A stretch of DNA of 64,000 nt from JACJYC01 sp964558465 (GCA_964558465.1 CAZLEF010000030.1:1-64000), one strand, 5' to 3'. Shown: positions 52,552 to 62,316, counted from the first letter of the stretch. The notes: a model not told the origin generated them from the letters alone. Made by a program: numbers and translations.

Positions 52552-55529
52552 TCCTGAGTGAAAAAAAATCAATCCGTTTTGGCGCGTTGCCGGCCAATAT
52601 TCCTGTAATCCTTTTTTTTATTTTATTTGCGGTTGTCGGTATTGCATTGATCAACCGGGGAATTCACGCTGAAAAACCGGATGCGGACAGCGCAGTTGTC
52701 CTGGACGCCGAATCCAGGTTTCCGGGTGTAAACCACGAGCGGTACAGCAATGAAAATGCGCATTCAGGCAGCTATTCCTACCGGTTGCCCGGCGAAGGCA
52801 GAGGCGCCCAGTACGGATGGTCCTATACCATGGAAAACCTCGTCCCCGGGGAAGTTTACCGGGTTTCGGTCTGGCGGCTCGGCAATAATATGAACGAGGG
52901 CAAACTGGCGGTCAACTCCGCAGGCGGCGGCCCGCTTTATCATGAAACCGGGCAAAAAACCGGCCCGGACGACCGGGGCTGGGAAAAACTGGAACTGGTG
53001 TTTCATATTCCCTTCCACAACCCGCCCACCTCCCTGAAAGCCTACGTTTATTCCAATGGGTATTATCCCGTATTTTTTGACGACCTCGCCGTTGAAAAAG
53101 TGGATCTATGGTCGGAAGCCAGTTTTAAACCATCGGTCATCGGCCTGACCGTCAAAAGCAACGCCCTCGAAAAACTCCGGGAAAAACGGGAAGAAGCCCT
53201 CCAGGCGGGAATCCTGGAAGCCGAAGATGATGACTGGGTGAACGCCGACCTGACGGATTCCTCCGGCCAGGTGATCCCGGTGGAGATCCGCCTCAAGGGC
53301 GACTGGCTCGACCACCTCAGCACCAACAAATGGTCGTTCAGGGTCAAAGTGCGCGATCCCTACAACTGGCGCCGCCTCAAAACTTTTTCGCTGCACACGC
53401 CGGTAGCCCGGTATTACCTGCACGAATGGCTGTTGCACCAACTTTGGGAAAAAGAGGACGTGCTCACCACCCGCTACGATTTTGTAGAACTCCAACTCAA
53501 CGGCAAATCACTGGGCATCTATGCTTACGAGGAACATTTTGAAAAACAATTGGTAGAATCCCGCCGCCGCAGGGAAGGGCCGATCCTCAAATTTTCTGAA
53601 ACGGCCATGTGGTCAGCCATTCGCCGCCAATTGGAAGACCCCGGTTACGTGCGGACGGGCGCCACCCATTCATCAATGGACTCGGACAACGCCCCCGCCC
53701 AGGCTTTCGGAGAGGATAACCTGCTTGCCGACCCCACCCTTGCGGCCAACTGGCGGGAAGGCCTCAAAAATATGGAAGCCTTCCGGAAAGGGGATCTGCC
53801 GCCCGGCAAGGTATTCGACCTGGAGCGCCTGGCTAAATTTTACGCCATTGCAGACGTCTTCAACGCCTACCACGGCCTGGCCTGGCACAATCAGCGGTTT
53901 TATTACAACCCGGTTACCCAGTTGCTCGAACCCATCGGGTTTGACGGGTTTGGCAGCCCGCCGACCAAACAATTCGGTTTTTTGGGGGAAGGCGGTCTGA
54001 ATCCATTTTACCTCGAACAAAATACCGTTTTTGCCGGTCTTGCGCAGGACAGCGCATTTATGGAACACTATGTCCGGGAACTGGCCCGCCTCAGCGCCCC
54101 GCATTACTTCGACCGGTTTATCGATGAAATGAGGGCCGGCTGGACACCTCGCCTGGAGTGGATCCGCCTGGAATGGCCCGGGTATAATCCCACCTTGAGC
54201 GAGATCAGGGAACAGGTGGGTTATCTGCATTCCCTGCTGCTGCCTTTTCCGGGCGAAAGCCTGCGAATCTACCGGCAGGGCGGCGATATCAACCATCCGG
54301 TGGTGGCCGTATCCAACCGGCATACCTTGCCGCTAAAGGTAGTGGGTTACGGCAATTCCGCCCAAAAGATCAGCGGACGACTGGAAAACCCTGTTCTGCT
54401 GCCCGCCGGCGCCCCCCGCCGGTTTCGTATGCGCCTCAAACGGGACAGTATGATCCGTGATTTTGCTACCCTGCGTTTCCTCGAAGAAGGAGCGTTGCAA
54501 CAAAGTATACCTCAGTTTACGAAAATCACCTTGAAGGGACCGGCTAAATTCCTGTTTTTTCAGCCGCTGGGCATGGACACCCTGATGTCGGCCCCGGTTA
54601 TTCCCGCCCCAATCCCGGAAGGCATAGCGTTATCACCCACCCTTTTTGCCAACGCGCAGTTGAAACCCGGCGGCCCATACCTGGTGAATGACCGGCAGAT
54701 CGATTTTCCGCCGGGAAAATATACCGTTCGGGAGGACCTGATCATCCCGCCGGGCTACGTTGTCCGGTTCGCCGCAGGTGTCCACCTCGACCTGGTAAAC
54801 GGCGCCGCCTTTATCAGCCGTTCGCCGGTGGAGTTGCTGGGCGAAACGGATAACCCAGTGGTGATCCGGTCCTCCGACGGGACGGGCAGCGGCTTTACGG
54901 TGCTCGAAGCCGGCCGCGCTTCGGTATTGAAAAATACGGTATTCGATCGGCTCAATACCTTGAAAAAAGGAGATTGGGAACTCACCGGCGCTGTGACCTT
55001 TTATGGTTCGGCGGTGAAAATGGAGGGCTGCGTATTCAAAAATAACTTCTGCGAAGATGCGCTCAACATCATTCGGGGTGAATTCACGGTGGAAAATTGC
55101 GCCTTCCTCCAAACCTGGGGCGACGCTTTTGACGCCGATTTTTGCAGGGGGGAAGTCCGGCGGTCTGTGTTCCGGAATACCGTTAACGACGGCATGGATT
55201 TTTCCGGCTCTGTGGTCAATGTGTGGGATTGCAAACTGGATCATAACGGCGACAAAGGCGTCAGCGTAGGTGAGGAAAGCGATGTGCATATTTTTAATAC
55301 CGAATTTGCTTTTGCGCCGATCGCCGTGGCCTCCAAAGACCTGTCGATGGCTTACCTGTCCAATGTCCGGATCTCCGATTGCGACCAGGGTTTTGCCGCT
55401 TACCAGAAAAAGCCGGAATTTGGCGGCGCGGATATGTTGGTGGAAAGTTATACCGCATCACGGGTCCGGCGTTTATACCAGGCTGCTGAGGGCAGTTCGG
55501 TGCAATTTAAAGCCGGGGATGGGTTGTAG
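52548..55529 (+). CDS. CotH-kinase-like protein with C-terminal right-handed beta-helix
   Basis: 993 residues. One N-terminal membrane helix (about 18-38), a carbohydrate-binding-like beta domain (about 50-190), a CotH domain (about 205-590; IRLKGDWLDH, YDFVELQLNGKSLGIYAYEEHF, and DVFNAYHGLAWHNQRFYY with LEPIGFDGFG), and a beta-helix region (about 735-990). CotH proteins are atypical protein kinases of spore coats; bacterial membrane forms are uncharacterised. Translationally coupled to DUF4956. Confidence 0.85.
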   Translation: MILSEKKSIRFGALPANIPVILFFILFAVVGIALINRGIHAEKPDADSAVVLDAESRFPGVNHERYSNENAHSGSYSYRLPGEGRGAQYGWSYTMENLVPGEVYRVSVWRLGNNMNEGKLAVNSAGGGPLYHETGQKTGPDDRGWEKLELVFHIPFHNPPTSLKAYVYSNGYYPVFFDDLAVEKVDLWSEASFKPSVIGLTVKSNALEKLREKREEALQAGILEAEDDDWVNADLTDSSGQVIPVEIRLKGDWLDHLSTNKWSFRVKVRDPYNWRRLKTFSLHTPVARYYLHEWLLHQLWEKEDVLTTRYDFVELQLNGKSLGIYAYEEHFEKQLVESRRRREGPILKFSETAMWSAIRRQLEDPGYVRTGATHSSMDSDNAPAQAFGEDNLLADPTLAANWREGLKNMEAFRKGDLPPGKVFDLERLAKFYAIADVFNAYHGLAWHNQRFYYNPVTQLLEPIGFDGFGSPPTKQFGFLGEGGLNPFYLEQNTVFAGLAQDSAFMEHYVRELARLSAPHYFDRFIDEMRAGWTPRLEWIRLEWPGYNPTLSEIREQVGYLHSLLLPFPGESLRIYRQGGDINHPVVAVSNRHTLPLKVVGYGNSAQKISGRLENPVLLPAGAPRRFRMRLKRDSMIRDFATLRFLEEGALQQSIPQFTKITLKGPAKFLFFQPLGMDTLMSAPVIPAPIPEGIALSPTLFANAQLKPGGPYLVNDRQIDFPPGKYTVREDLIIPPGYVVRFAAGVHLDLVNGAAFISRSPVELLGETDNPVVIRSSDGTGSGFTVLEAGRASVLKNTVFDRLNTLKKGDWELTGAVTFYGSAVKMEGCVFKNNFCEDALNIIRGEFTVENCAFLQTWGDAFDADFCRGEVRRSVFRNTVNDGMDFSGSVVNVWDCKLDHNGDKGVSVGEESDVHIFNTEFAFAPIAVASKDLSMAYLSNVRISDCDQGFAAYQKKPEFGGADMLVESYTASRVRRLYQAAEGSSVQFKAGDGL

Positions 55530-55534
55530 GGGTT

Positions 55535-55655
55535 TTGGATGGTTTATGGTTGTTTATTATTGTTTGTGGGTTGTTGACGGCCGTTAACAGCAATCCCAAA
55601 GGGATGCCTTTGGCATGAACCGCAATAAACCACAATAAACTATAATGAACTCCTG
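55535..55655. repeat. GGTTTATGGTTGTTTATT / AATAAACCACAATAAAC inverted repeat
   Basis: Two arms built of TTTATGGTTG-type and CAATAAAC-type words flank a centre with its own hairpin (CCCAAAGGGATGCCTTTGG). It shares arm words with the repeat upstream of kdsA. It lies between two convergent genes and probably ends both transcripts. Confidence 0.8.
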
Positions 55656-56836
55656 TAAAGGATTACCTCCTCCCGGTCTTCCAAAAAAGCCTCCATATCC
55701 GCCCGTTCAATCTCAGGCAACTCCTCAAAATGGCCGTAGTTTTCGACCCAGCGCCGCAGCCGGTCCGTACCATTGAGCATATCAATGGGCATCATATCAT
55801 ATTCGTATTCAAAAGGCGGTTGCCGCCATTGGAACGAAGGGCCGAGTATCCGGTACATTTCACGGCAGAGCAACTGGCCGGTTTTCCAGGGTTGGAAGAT
55901 GGATGCGTCGGTAACGTGCAATTGATAAGCGCCGCTGAGGCGGCCCTGGTGTTTTTCAAAAGTGGGTTGAAAGGCGGTCGGTCGCAGGGAACATCCCCGA
56001 ATGCCGGATTCTTTAAAAACTGCCTCAAAACGGGCGAGGTGTCGGAACGGCTCCAGGTCCGGGTGGCCGAATAACTCAAAAGGCCGGGTGGTCCCCCTGC
56101 CTTCCGAGAGGGAAGTACCTTCAAAAATAACCGTTCCGGGGAAAACCATTGCGGTTTCCAGGCCCGGCATATTGGGCGACGGTAAAACCCAGGGTAGGCC
56201 CGTTTCCGCGAAACCCATGACCCGGCGCCAGCCTTTCATGGGAATGATTTCCAGGTCAACGTCCATGTTTTCCAGGTTTTTGGCCAGGAGGGCCAACTCG
56301 CCGATGGTCATGCCGTGCCGCATGGGAACCGGTAACAGCCCGATATAGGATGCAAACGCCGGATCAAGCGGGTTTCCTTCAATCCGGTCGCCTCCCAGGG
56401 GATTGGGCCGGTCCAGCACTACCAGGCGGATATCGCTTCCGGCGCAGGCGCGCATCATCAAAATGAGGGTAGAGATGTAGGTATAGGCCCGGCACCCCAC
56501 CTCCTGGAGGTCAACAAGGATCGTATCGAGCCCTTCCAGCATTTCCATGGTTGGGGTGCGGGTTTCGGAATACAGGCTGTAAACCGGGACTTTTAAGAAT
56601 GGATGGACAAAATGCCCGGATTCCAACATATTATCCTGAACGTCTGAAAAAAGGCCGTGTTGCGGGGAGAACAGCCTCTTTAGACGTGCGCCGAAAACGG
56701 AGGCCATCACTTGTACCCCCGATCTCAGCTTACCATCCACACTGGCGTTATGGCAAAGATAGGCGACGCTGCCTTTGAATCGCTGGGCTATCCCGGGATC
56801 ATTTGCCAGGCGGTCCAGACCGGTTGAAGTTTTCAT
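55640..56836 (-). CDS. Exo-beta-N-acetylmuramidase NamZ-like protein (DUF1343)
   Basis: 398 residues from ATG 56836; a longer frame begins at a TTG. DUF1343 motifs are seen: LFSPQHGLFSDVQDNM, DTILVDLQEVGCRAYTYISTL, LDRPNPLGG, PMRHGMTIGELA, PSPNMPGLETA and FEGTSLSEGRGTTRPFE. NamZ removes terminal N-acetylmuramic acid from peptidoglycan fragments. Unlike many homologues it lacks an evident signal peptide, so it may act on recycled muropeptides in the cytoplasm, or a different start is used. Confidence 0.88.
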   Translation of the reverse strand: MKTSTGLDRLANDPGIAQRFKGSVAYLCHNASVDGKLRSGVQVMASVFGARLKRLFSPQHGLFSDVQDNMLESGHFVHPFLKVPVYSLYSETRTPTMEMLEGLDTILVDLQEVGCRAYTYISTLILMMRACAGSDIRLVVLDRPNPLGGDRIEGNPLDPAFASYIGLLPVPMRHGMTIGELALLAKNLENMDVDLEIIPMKGWRRVMGFAETGLPWVLPSPNMPGLETAMVFPGTVIFEGTSLSEGRGTTRPFELFGHPDLEPFRHLARFEAVFKESGIRGCSLRPTAFQPTFEKHQGRLSGAYQLHVTDASIFQPWKTGQLLCREMYRILGPSFQWRQPPFEYEYDMMPIDMLNGTDRLRRWVENYGHFEELPEIERADMEAFLEDREEVILYRSSL

Positions 56837-56933
56837 GAAACGAAAGGTAAACAATTGCTGCTTACAAAGGAATTATTAACGGAGGTCTTTCAAAAAAGTA
56901 ATGGAGATTTTAAGGAAGAACGAAAAGGAGAAG

Positions 56934-56979
56934 AAAAAAAAAGCTCCTACAACAGGGGAGGCAATTCGGATGTAGGAGC
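56934..56979 (-). terminator. Textbook intrinsic terminator on the minus strand
   Basis: Perfect 9-bp stem TGTAGGAGC/GCTCCTACA (56943-56951 with 56971-56979), followed on the minus strand by nine consecutive T (56942-56934). It lies about 100 bp upstream of the NamZ start, so it cannot serve NamZ's own 3' end. It closes either a small RNA or an attenuated NamZ leader. Confidence 0.75.
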
Positions 56980-57004
56980 CTGAACATACTATGAGAAAAC
57001 TACA
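56934..57004 (-). ncRNA. Candidate ~70-nt small RNA or attenuated leader of the NamZ gene
   Basis: A minus-strand promoter-like pair (TTTG at 57039-57036, 17-nt spacer, exact -7 element TAACTTTG at 57018-57011) would start RNA near 57004, and the T9 terminator ends it at about 56934. A short frame inside (ATG at 56987) reads MFRLLHPNCLPCCRS and runs through the hairpin, so a leader-peptide mechanism is conceivable. No known RNA family recognised. Confidence 0.35.
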
Positions 57005-57193
57005 CAATTGCAAAGTTAATCGCTGGATACCATATCAAATCCGGGTAATTACGCAAAGGGCGCTATCCGCTCCCCTGTGGTAGGTTTGAATTAGAAAATG
57101 GAAATTGGTTGGAAGTAGTGTGTTAAAGTTTAAGTCGCTGATTTTCAGTATTTTAATGAATTTTAAATACCGGGATATGTGATCCGGTAAAAT

Positions 57194-57231
57194 ACAAAGC
57201 CGCTCCTCCGTTTCCGGAAGAGCGGCTTTGT
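57194..57231 (-). terminator. Hairpin terminator downstream of the T9SS adhesin-like gene
   Basis: Perfect 12-bp stem ACAAAGCCGCTC/GAGCGGCTTTGT with a 14-nt loop, followed on the minus strand by TATTTTACC. It lies beyond the repeat array that follows the stop of the minus-strand gene at 57382. Confidence 0.65.
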
Positions 57232-57381
57232 CAATCGAATCAATTGTTGATGCGTTGATGCCTTGATTTGTTGATGCGAAGAATCGAATCAATCCAATCC
57301 CCGCCCGGTCTAAGGCCGAGGCGGGTAAAAATCGAATCAATCGAATCAATCGAATCAATCGAATCAATCGAATCAATTATA
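57232..57381. repeat. (CGAATCAAT)n array with GTTGATGC-type partner arm and internal hairpin
   Basis: Six to seven CGAATCAAT units (57331-57378) are preceded by TTGTTGATGCGTTGATGCC-type words (57242-57277) and a CCGCC ... GGCGG hairpin. It has the same 9-mer as the array at the left window edge and lies directly at the 3' end of the next minus-strand gene. Confidence 0.88.
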
Positions 57382-59367
57382 TCAATCCTTCACCACCTTA
57401 AACACCCGCTGTTCCAACACCGATTCGACCCTGAGGTAATAAACGCCTTTGGGCAGATCTTTGAGCGACAGGGTTTCGGTGACATTTTCAACCGGGCCCA
57501 GATTGCGGCCCAGCGCTTCCTGGCCGAGGCCGTTAAGCAGGCGCAGGGTGGTGGCTTGTCCCTGGAAACCCGCCAGGTTGACGTTGAGTTCATCCCGGGT
57601 CGGGTTGGGGAAGATATCCACCTGTTGGGCGTCGGAGATGCTGTTGCCGGCCGGCCGGCTCGGGATTTGCGTACCGGTGGTGCTGACGTTGCTGAAAACG
57701 GCGGTAGTGATATCAACCGGGTTATAGCTTTCGGCGTACATGCCCACCTGGATGCAGGAGGACATGGTCACATTGATGGAGAAAGCAAAAAACCAGGTCG
57801 AACCGTCGGGAGAAGAATAGCCGGTAAAAGTATTGCCCGAACGGGTGAGGCGCAGCCAGTTCCTGCCCGGCGGTACCGGGATCAGGGAAATGGAACTCAG
57901 GCCGTTGGTTGTAGTACGGGTTTCGCGGGCCAGGGTGGTGGTCAGCTTGGTTTTTAACCCTACCTTTTTAGAGCCGCCTGCGTTGGACTCCCGCATCATG
58001 ATCCCTGCCCAACCCTGGGTTGTAACGCTTTCCGCTTTGACGGTAATAGAGCCGTTGCCGCACATCTGCTGGTTGACGTAAAACAGCCCGTCGGCGGAAG
58101 GCGAGGTCGATCCGTTGGTCGACAGGATATAAGTGGGTTCACCGCACGAAGGATAAGCCGCTTCGCCATTGGCCGCCCCGATCTCATTGATGCTCCATTC
58201 AGCGGGCAGGTCGCCGCCGGCCGCAACGGTCACCGTTTTCGAACAGACGCTGGTATTTCCGCTTTCATCGGTAGCGATCACATTGATCGATTGGGAACCC
58301 AGGGAAGCGCAGGAAACGGTGGCCGGCGAATAGGAAATAGAGACGTCGCCGCAGGCGTCGGAGGCACTGGCCACCAGTTCGTTACCTTCAAACGTGTACG
58401 TACCGTCGGGGCCCAGTTGTACCGACACCGAACCGCCGATGCAGGAAACAGAAGGATCGGTATTGTCCGGATTGCAGGGGTCCACACAGGTGGACTCCAG
58501 CGAGAAACTGCCGGTTGCCGAACCGAAACCATGTACCAGGATAGAGTAGGTGGTTCCGTTGACGGAGTTGAAGGTGACCGCCGACCGGAGAGAGCTGAAA
58601 GAGCAGCCCGAACCAATGTCGTCGTTGCCGGCCACGCAGACCAGGCTGCCGCAGGCGCCCGAGTACACCCGCAATTTGGTATCGTAGGTGGTGCCGGCAT
58701 TACAAAGATTTAATGTGATCGGGAAACCAGTGCCGGTAACCGTATACCAGAGCCCGCCGCCCGTGCCGTCGCTGGTGCCGCAGAAGGGTGCAACATCAGC
58801 AGTGGCGGTGGCGGTGTTACCGCTGACGGGCACCCCGCAGGTGAGCGCGATGGCCCCCGAACAGACGTCGTTGGCGGGCGGCGGCGCAGCGCAGGTTGCC
58901 GTCAATTGAAAAGCGCCGGTATTCGAACTGAAACCATGCACCAATATGCGGTAAGTAGTACCCGCAACAGAATTGAAGGTAACCCTGGACCTGAGCGTAC
59001 TGAAAGAGCAGGTAAAGTCGTCGTCGTTGCCGGCTACACAGGTGAATGCCCCGCATGCGCCGGTATAAACGCTGAGTTTGGTGTCGTAACCCGTTGCAGC
59101 GCAGGTGCTCAGGGTAATGCCGGCCCCGGTGCCCGTGATGGTGTACCATACCCCGGGCGCCGTGTTGGAGGTAGTACAAGTGCCTGCAGCGTCGAAAGTG
59201 GCAGCCACGGTGGTTCCGCTAACAGTTTGACCGCAGGTAATGGCGATTGCGTTGGCGCAAAGGTCATTGGCCGGCTGAGCAAAAGCGGTATTAGTCGCAA
59301 ACAGGAAAAAGAAAAGCATAGCAACCGGAAAGGCGCTACACAATTGGTTTGTAATACGTGTTTTCAT
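57382..59367 (-). CDS. T9SS-secreted multidomain adhesin-like protein
   Basis: 661 residues. Signal peptide (ending AFAQ). Two tandem PPC-like beta domains (about 32-160 and 165-295), each opening with PANDxCxxAIAxTCG and carrying CVAGNDD. An HYR-like domain follows (about 300-385, ending SVCSKTVTV), then a laminin-G/DUF1349-type beta sandwich (about 390-560) and a type A T9SS sorting tail (about 580-661, VDIFPNPTRDELNVNLAGF ... GVYYLRV). No catalytic residues recognised; probably surface attachment or glycan binding. Confidence 0.87.
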   Translation of the reverse strand: MKTRITNQLCSAFPVAMLFFFLFATNTAFAQPANDLCANAIAITCGQTVSGTTVAATFDAAGTCTTSNTAPGVWYTITGTGAGITLSTCAATGYDTKLSVYTGACGAFTCVAGNDDDFTCSFSTLRSRVTFNSVAGTTYRILVHGFSSNTGAFQLTATCAAPPPANDVCSGAIALTCGVPVSGNTATATADVAPFCGTSDGTGGGLWYTVTGTGFPITLNLCNAGTTYDTKLRVYSGACGSLVCVAGNDDIGSGCSFSSLRSAVTFNSVNGTTYSILVHGFGSATGSFSLESTCVDPCNPDNTDPSVSCIGGSVSVQLGPDGTYTFEGNELVASASDACGDVSISYSPATVSCASLGSQSINVIATDESGNTSVCSKTVTVAAGGDLPAEWSINEIGAANGEAAYPSCGEPTYILSTNGSTSPSADGLFYVNQQMCGNGSITVKAESVTTQGWAGIMMRESNAGGSKKVGLKTKLTTTLARETRTTTNGLSSISLIPVPPGRNWLRLTRSGNTFTGYSSPDGSTWFFAFSINVTMSSCIQVGMYAESYNPVDITTAVFSNVSTTGTQIPSRPAGNSISDAQQVDIFPNPTRDELNVNLAGFQGQATTLRLLNGLGQEALGRNLGPVENVTETLSLKDLPKGVYYLRVESVLEQRVFKVVKD

Positions 59368-59873
59368 ACATAAAAATTTTTAATCCTGAATAATTTGGAA
59401 TCTATTTAAAGCCGGTCCGGATGGACAGGGCTGTAAATCAGGCAAAAACCAGGTATTTGGCCTGTTTGCGGCCATTGCCATTCAAAAACCGGTTTGGGAT
59501 GGGAGACTAAACCTGCACTTGCCTTTTCGGGCCAAACTGATTAATGGTTTGTTTATGCGGAGCGCATTAAAAAACATCTTTGCCAAAAGGCCAATGATCC
59601 ATGAATATCCTGCAATAATTTCCAGTCGAATGGTGAAGAAAAACCGCTCAAAGTATTAAAAGGAAGGAAGTTTTGTCAAAAGCGCCTTTTGCTTAGCAAA
59701 TATAGGAATATTTACATATCTGCAAATTTTTTAACTGTTTTTTTTGTCGAATATATAACAATTATGATTTTAAGGCTCAACCGGATGCCTGACAAGAGGA
59801 AACTCCGGTTCCCAGGAGGAAAACTACCTCAAATCAGCAGGATTTCGTAACATTGCCCAAATTTTGAGAACGT
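59368..59873. other. 500-bp intergenic region between divergent genes
   Basis: No gene seen. The region upstream of terC contains a small hairpin AACCGGA ... TCCGGTT (59779-59810). The conserved core of the yybP-ykoY manganese riboswitch, often found before terC genes in other phyla, was looked for and not recognised. Confidence 0.5.
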
Positions 59874-60713
59874 ATGGAACTGGTAATGCCCAATCTGGCC
59901 AGCGCCGAGGTGTGGATCAGTCTTCTGACCCTGACTTTCCTGGAGATTGTCCTCGGTATCGATAATATTATTTTCATTTCTATATCCGCCAACCGGTTGC
60001 CGGACAAGGACCAGCCCAAGGCCACCAATATCGGCCTGCTGCTGGCGATGGTCCTGCGCATCGGCCTGTTGTTCGGCGTCACCTGGCTGGTGGCCATGGA
60101 GGCAGCCTGGTTCCATGTCGACTGGGGCTGGTTCAGCGGCGGATTTTCGGGTCAAAGCCTGATCCTGATCGCCGGCGGGATCTTCCTCCTCTACAAAAGT
60201 ACGACGGAGATCCACCACAAACTGGAGGGAGACGACCATCTCAAAGGGACCGATACCCATAAAAAATCCACTTTGTCCAACGTAATTCTTCAAATCACAT
60301 TGATCAATATCGTTTTTTCCTTCGATTCTATCCTCACTGCGGTAGGTATGACAAACGGGATATACGGAGCGCTGGTCATCATGATCATCGCTGTGGTCAT
60401 TTCGGTCCTGATCATGATGTTGTTTGCCACGCCGGTTGCCCGTTTTGTCAATAAACATCCGACCATCCAGATGTTGGGCCTGGCGTTCCTGATCCTGATC
60501 GGTTTTATGCTGATCATTGAAGGCGGCCACCTGGCGCATGTCGTGCTTGCCGGCGCTCCTATCGGGGCGGTACCCAAAGGTTACCTGTATTTTGCCATCG
60601 CCTTCTCCTTGTTTGTGGAATTCCTGAACTTGCGCCTCAGACGGCGTCAGAAACCGGTACAATTACACGGGGCACAGGAGGAAGCGGCCCGGGAGGGACT
60701 TTTGAATAATTGA
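59874..60713 (+). CDS. TerC-family integral membrane protein
   Basis: 279 residues with seven to eight membrane helices. TerC hallmarks LTFLEIVLGIDNIIFI and INIVFSFDSILTAVGM carry the conserved acidic residues inside helices. Family members export manganese or act in metal loading at the membrane, and some are linked to tellurite resistance. A histidine-rich cytoplasmic loop (TEIHHKLEGDDHLKGTDTHKK) might bind metal. Monocistronic by context. Confidence 0.9.
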   Translation: MELVMPNLASAEVWISLLTLTFLEIVLGIDNIIFISISANRLPDKDQPKATNIGLLLAMVLRIGLLFGVTWLVAMEAAWFHVDWGWFSGGFSGQSLILIAGGIFLLYKSTTEIHHKLEGDDHLKGTDTHKKSTLSNVILQITLINIVFSFDSILTAVGMTNGIYGALVIMIIAVVISVLIMMLFATPVARFVNKHPTIQMLGLAFLILIGFMLIIEGGHLAHVVLAGAPIGAVPKGYLYFAIAFSLFVEFLNLRLRRRQKPVQLHGAQEEAAREGLLNN

Positions 60714-60800
60714 TTCGATTGATCCGATTGATTGGATTGATCCGATTGGACTCGTGCCAATCGAATCATTCCAATCAATCCAGTCAATCGAATCAATAAA
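60708..60800. repeat. ATTGATTCG / CGAATCAAT inverted repeat
   Basis: Units of GATTGATTCG/GATTGGATTGATCC are followed, across CTCGTGCC, by CCAATCGAATCATTCCAATCAATCC, their complement. The result is a long imperfect hairpin starting at the last codons of terC. It may terminate terC and leads into the next gene. Confidence 0.88.
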
Positions 60801-60835
60801 AGAATAGTAACATTATTTATTTTCGCCAATTGCAT

Positions 60836-62257
60836 ATGCATTGGAAACCGCTCCTCATTCTGGTCATAGCCGCAGTGGCCCTGCGTTTTTTCTCTTTTTT
60901 CCCCAGTGTGCTGGATCACGATGAGTCGACTTATATCCTTATTGGAAAAAACTTGTTTTCCGGGGATACTTATTTTATAGATTCTATCGACACCAAACCC
61001 ATTGGCATCTTTCTGCTGTATGCCTTTTTTCATTTTGTGGCCGGCGATTCCATATTTTTGATTCGTTTGCTGGCCGCCGTTTGGGTAGGGTTGACCGCCT
61101 ACGGACTTTTCCGGGTAGCCGGCAAAGTGTATGGAAAAAACGGCGGCGACAGCATAGGTTGGGCAGCCGGTATTATCTACCTTTTTTTATCTTCTACCTG
61201 GGTTTTTTTGGGTTTAAGCCCCAATACCGAACTGTTTTTTAACCTGTTCACTGTACTCGCGGTGCTTTTGTGGTACAACGACCACGCAATCTGGCGTTTT
61301 GTTTTGGCAGGTTTTATGCTGGGCTTAGGGTTTGTTATCAAATATGTTACCCTGTTCGATGCAACCGCCTTTGGTTTGTTTATATTGTGGTTTGCCTGGC
61401 GGGACAAACAACCCGTCTTTCCTCTTTTACTCAGGCTTTTTGCCTTGGGTGCAGGCATGGCAATTCCGTTCCTGGCAGTCATTTTTTATTACTACTCCAT
61501 AGGGCGCCTCGAAACCTTGTGGTTTTACACCTTTGAAGTGACCGGCAAATACCTGGTAGACAAAATTTGGTGGAAGAGCGTTATCTTCCTCTTCGACTTT
61601 CCACTCAGATTTTTACCGTTTACGATCCTGGCAGTTTACAGTTTTGCCGAACGGACGCCCGAAGAAAGGCGCTTTCACAGTTTACTGATACTCTGGATCA
61701 TCCTCGACCTGATCGTTATCTCCTTACCGGGAAAGCTGTTTCTTCATTATTTTATTCCGTTGATGCTGCCGTTGAGTTTGATGGCGGCAGGGTTTTTCCA
61801 CCCGGACAAGCAGAAAGTACAATGGCTCAGGCGCTTGCCCCCAAGATTGAAGGTCGCGGCGGTGGCCGGTCTGGGGCTCCTGGTTGCAGGTATCCAGGTC
61901 ATTGAATTGTACAACCAGCCGGATCAACCGCGCCGGATCGCCGAGTATCTTCGCCCCCGATTATCCCCCAATGACGGGATCTATACAGGCAATTATCACC
62001 ATATTCTTTATTTGTTGTTGGATAAAAAAAGTCCAACACCGTATGTGCACACTTCATTGTTATGGGACCAGCACCATGTGAACGCCCTGGGGGTGGATCT
62101 GGCCAATGAAGCGGAAAAGATTTTGGACCAAAAACCTAAATTTGTGCTGGTCCGGAATTATTTCCCTGAAAATGCACTTTCAAAAGCCATTTTTGCTCGC
62201 TACGAACCAATGCATACATTTGAAAACGGGGTGATTTTGCTAAAAGAAAAACAATAA
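60836..62257 (+). CDS. ArnT/PMT-type membrane glycosyltransferase (GT39/GT83-like)
   Basis: 473 residues. About ten to eleven membrane helices, with the acidic motif DHDEST in the first extracytoplasmic loop, which is the catalytic signature of dolichol- or undecaprenyl-phosphate-sugar transferases of this fold. The C-terminus is a soluble domain (about 390-473). It probably attaches a sugar to lipid A, glycan or protein outside the membrane. ATG 60836 is used, as the frame before it has only TTG. Confidence 0.85.
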   Translation: MHWKPLLILVIAAVALRFFSFFPSVLDHDESTYILIGKNLFSGDTYFIDSIDTKPIGIFLLYAFFHFVAGDSIFLIRLLAAVWVGLTAYGLFRVAGKVYGKNGGDSIGWAAGIIYLFLSSTWVFLGLSPNTELFFNLFTVLAVLLWYNDHAIWRFVLAGFMLGLGFVIKYVTLFDATAFGLFILWFAWRDKQPVFPLLLRLFALGAGMAIPFLAVIFYYYSIGRLETLWFYTFEVTGKYLVDKIWWKSVIFLFDFPLRFLPFTILAVYSFAERTPEERRFHSLLILWIILDLIVISLPGKLFLHYFIPLMLPLSLMAAGFFHPDKQKVQWLRRLPPRLKVAAVAGLGLLVAGIQVIELYNQPDQPRRIAEYLRPRLSPNDGIYTGNYHHILYLLLDKKSPTPYVHTSLLWDQHHVNALGVDLANEAEKILDQKPKFVLVRNYFPENALSKAIFARYEPMHTFENGVILLKEKQ

Positions 62258-62316
62258 CGGCCGTTATCCGGCTTTTGCATTTTACATTTGCATTTTTACA
62301 TTTTGACTTTCCTTCC

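Noticed and set aside
57268..57957. 229-codon plus-strand frame starting in the repeat array
   Set aside because: It begins in repeat sequence and lies antisense to the clear T9SS sorting tail.
59640..59873. yybP-ykoY manganese riboswitch upstream of terC
   Set aside because: The conserved core sequences of that riboswitch are not visible; only a short unrelated hairpin is present.
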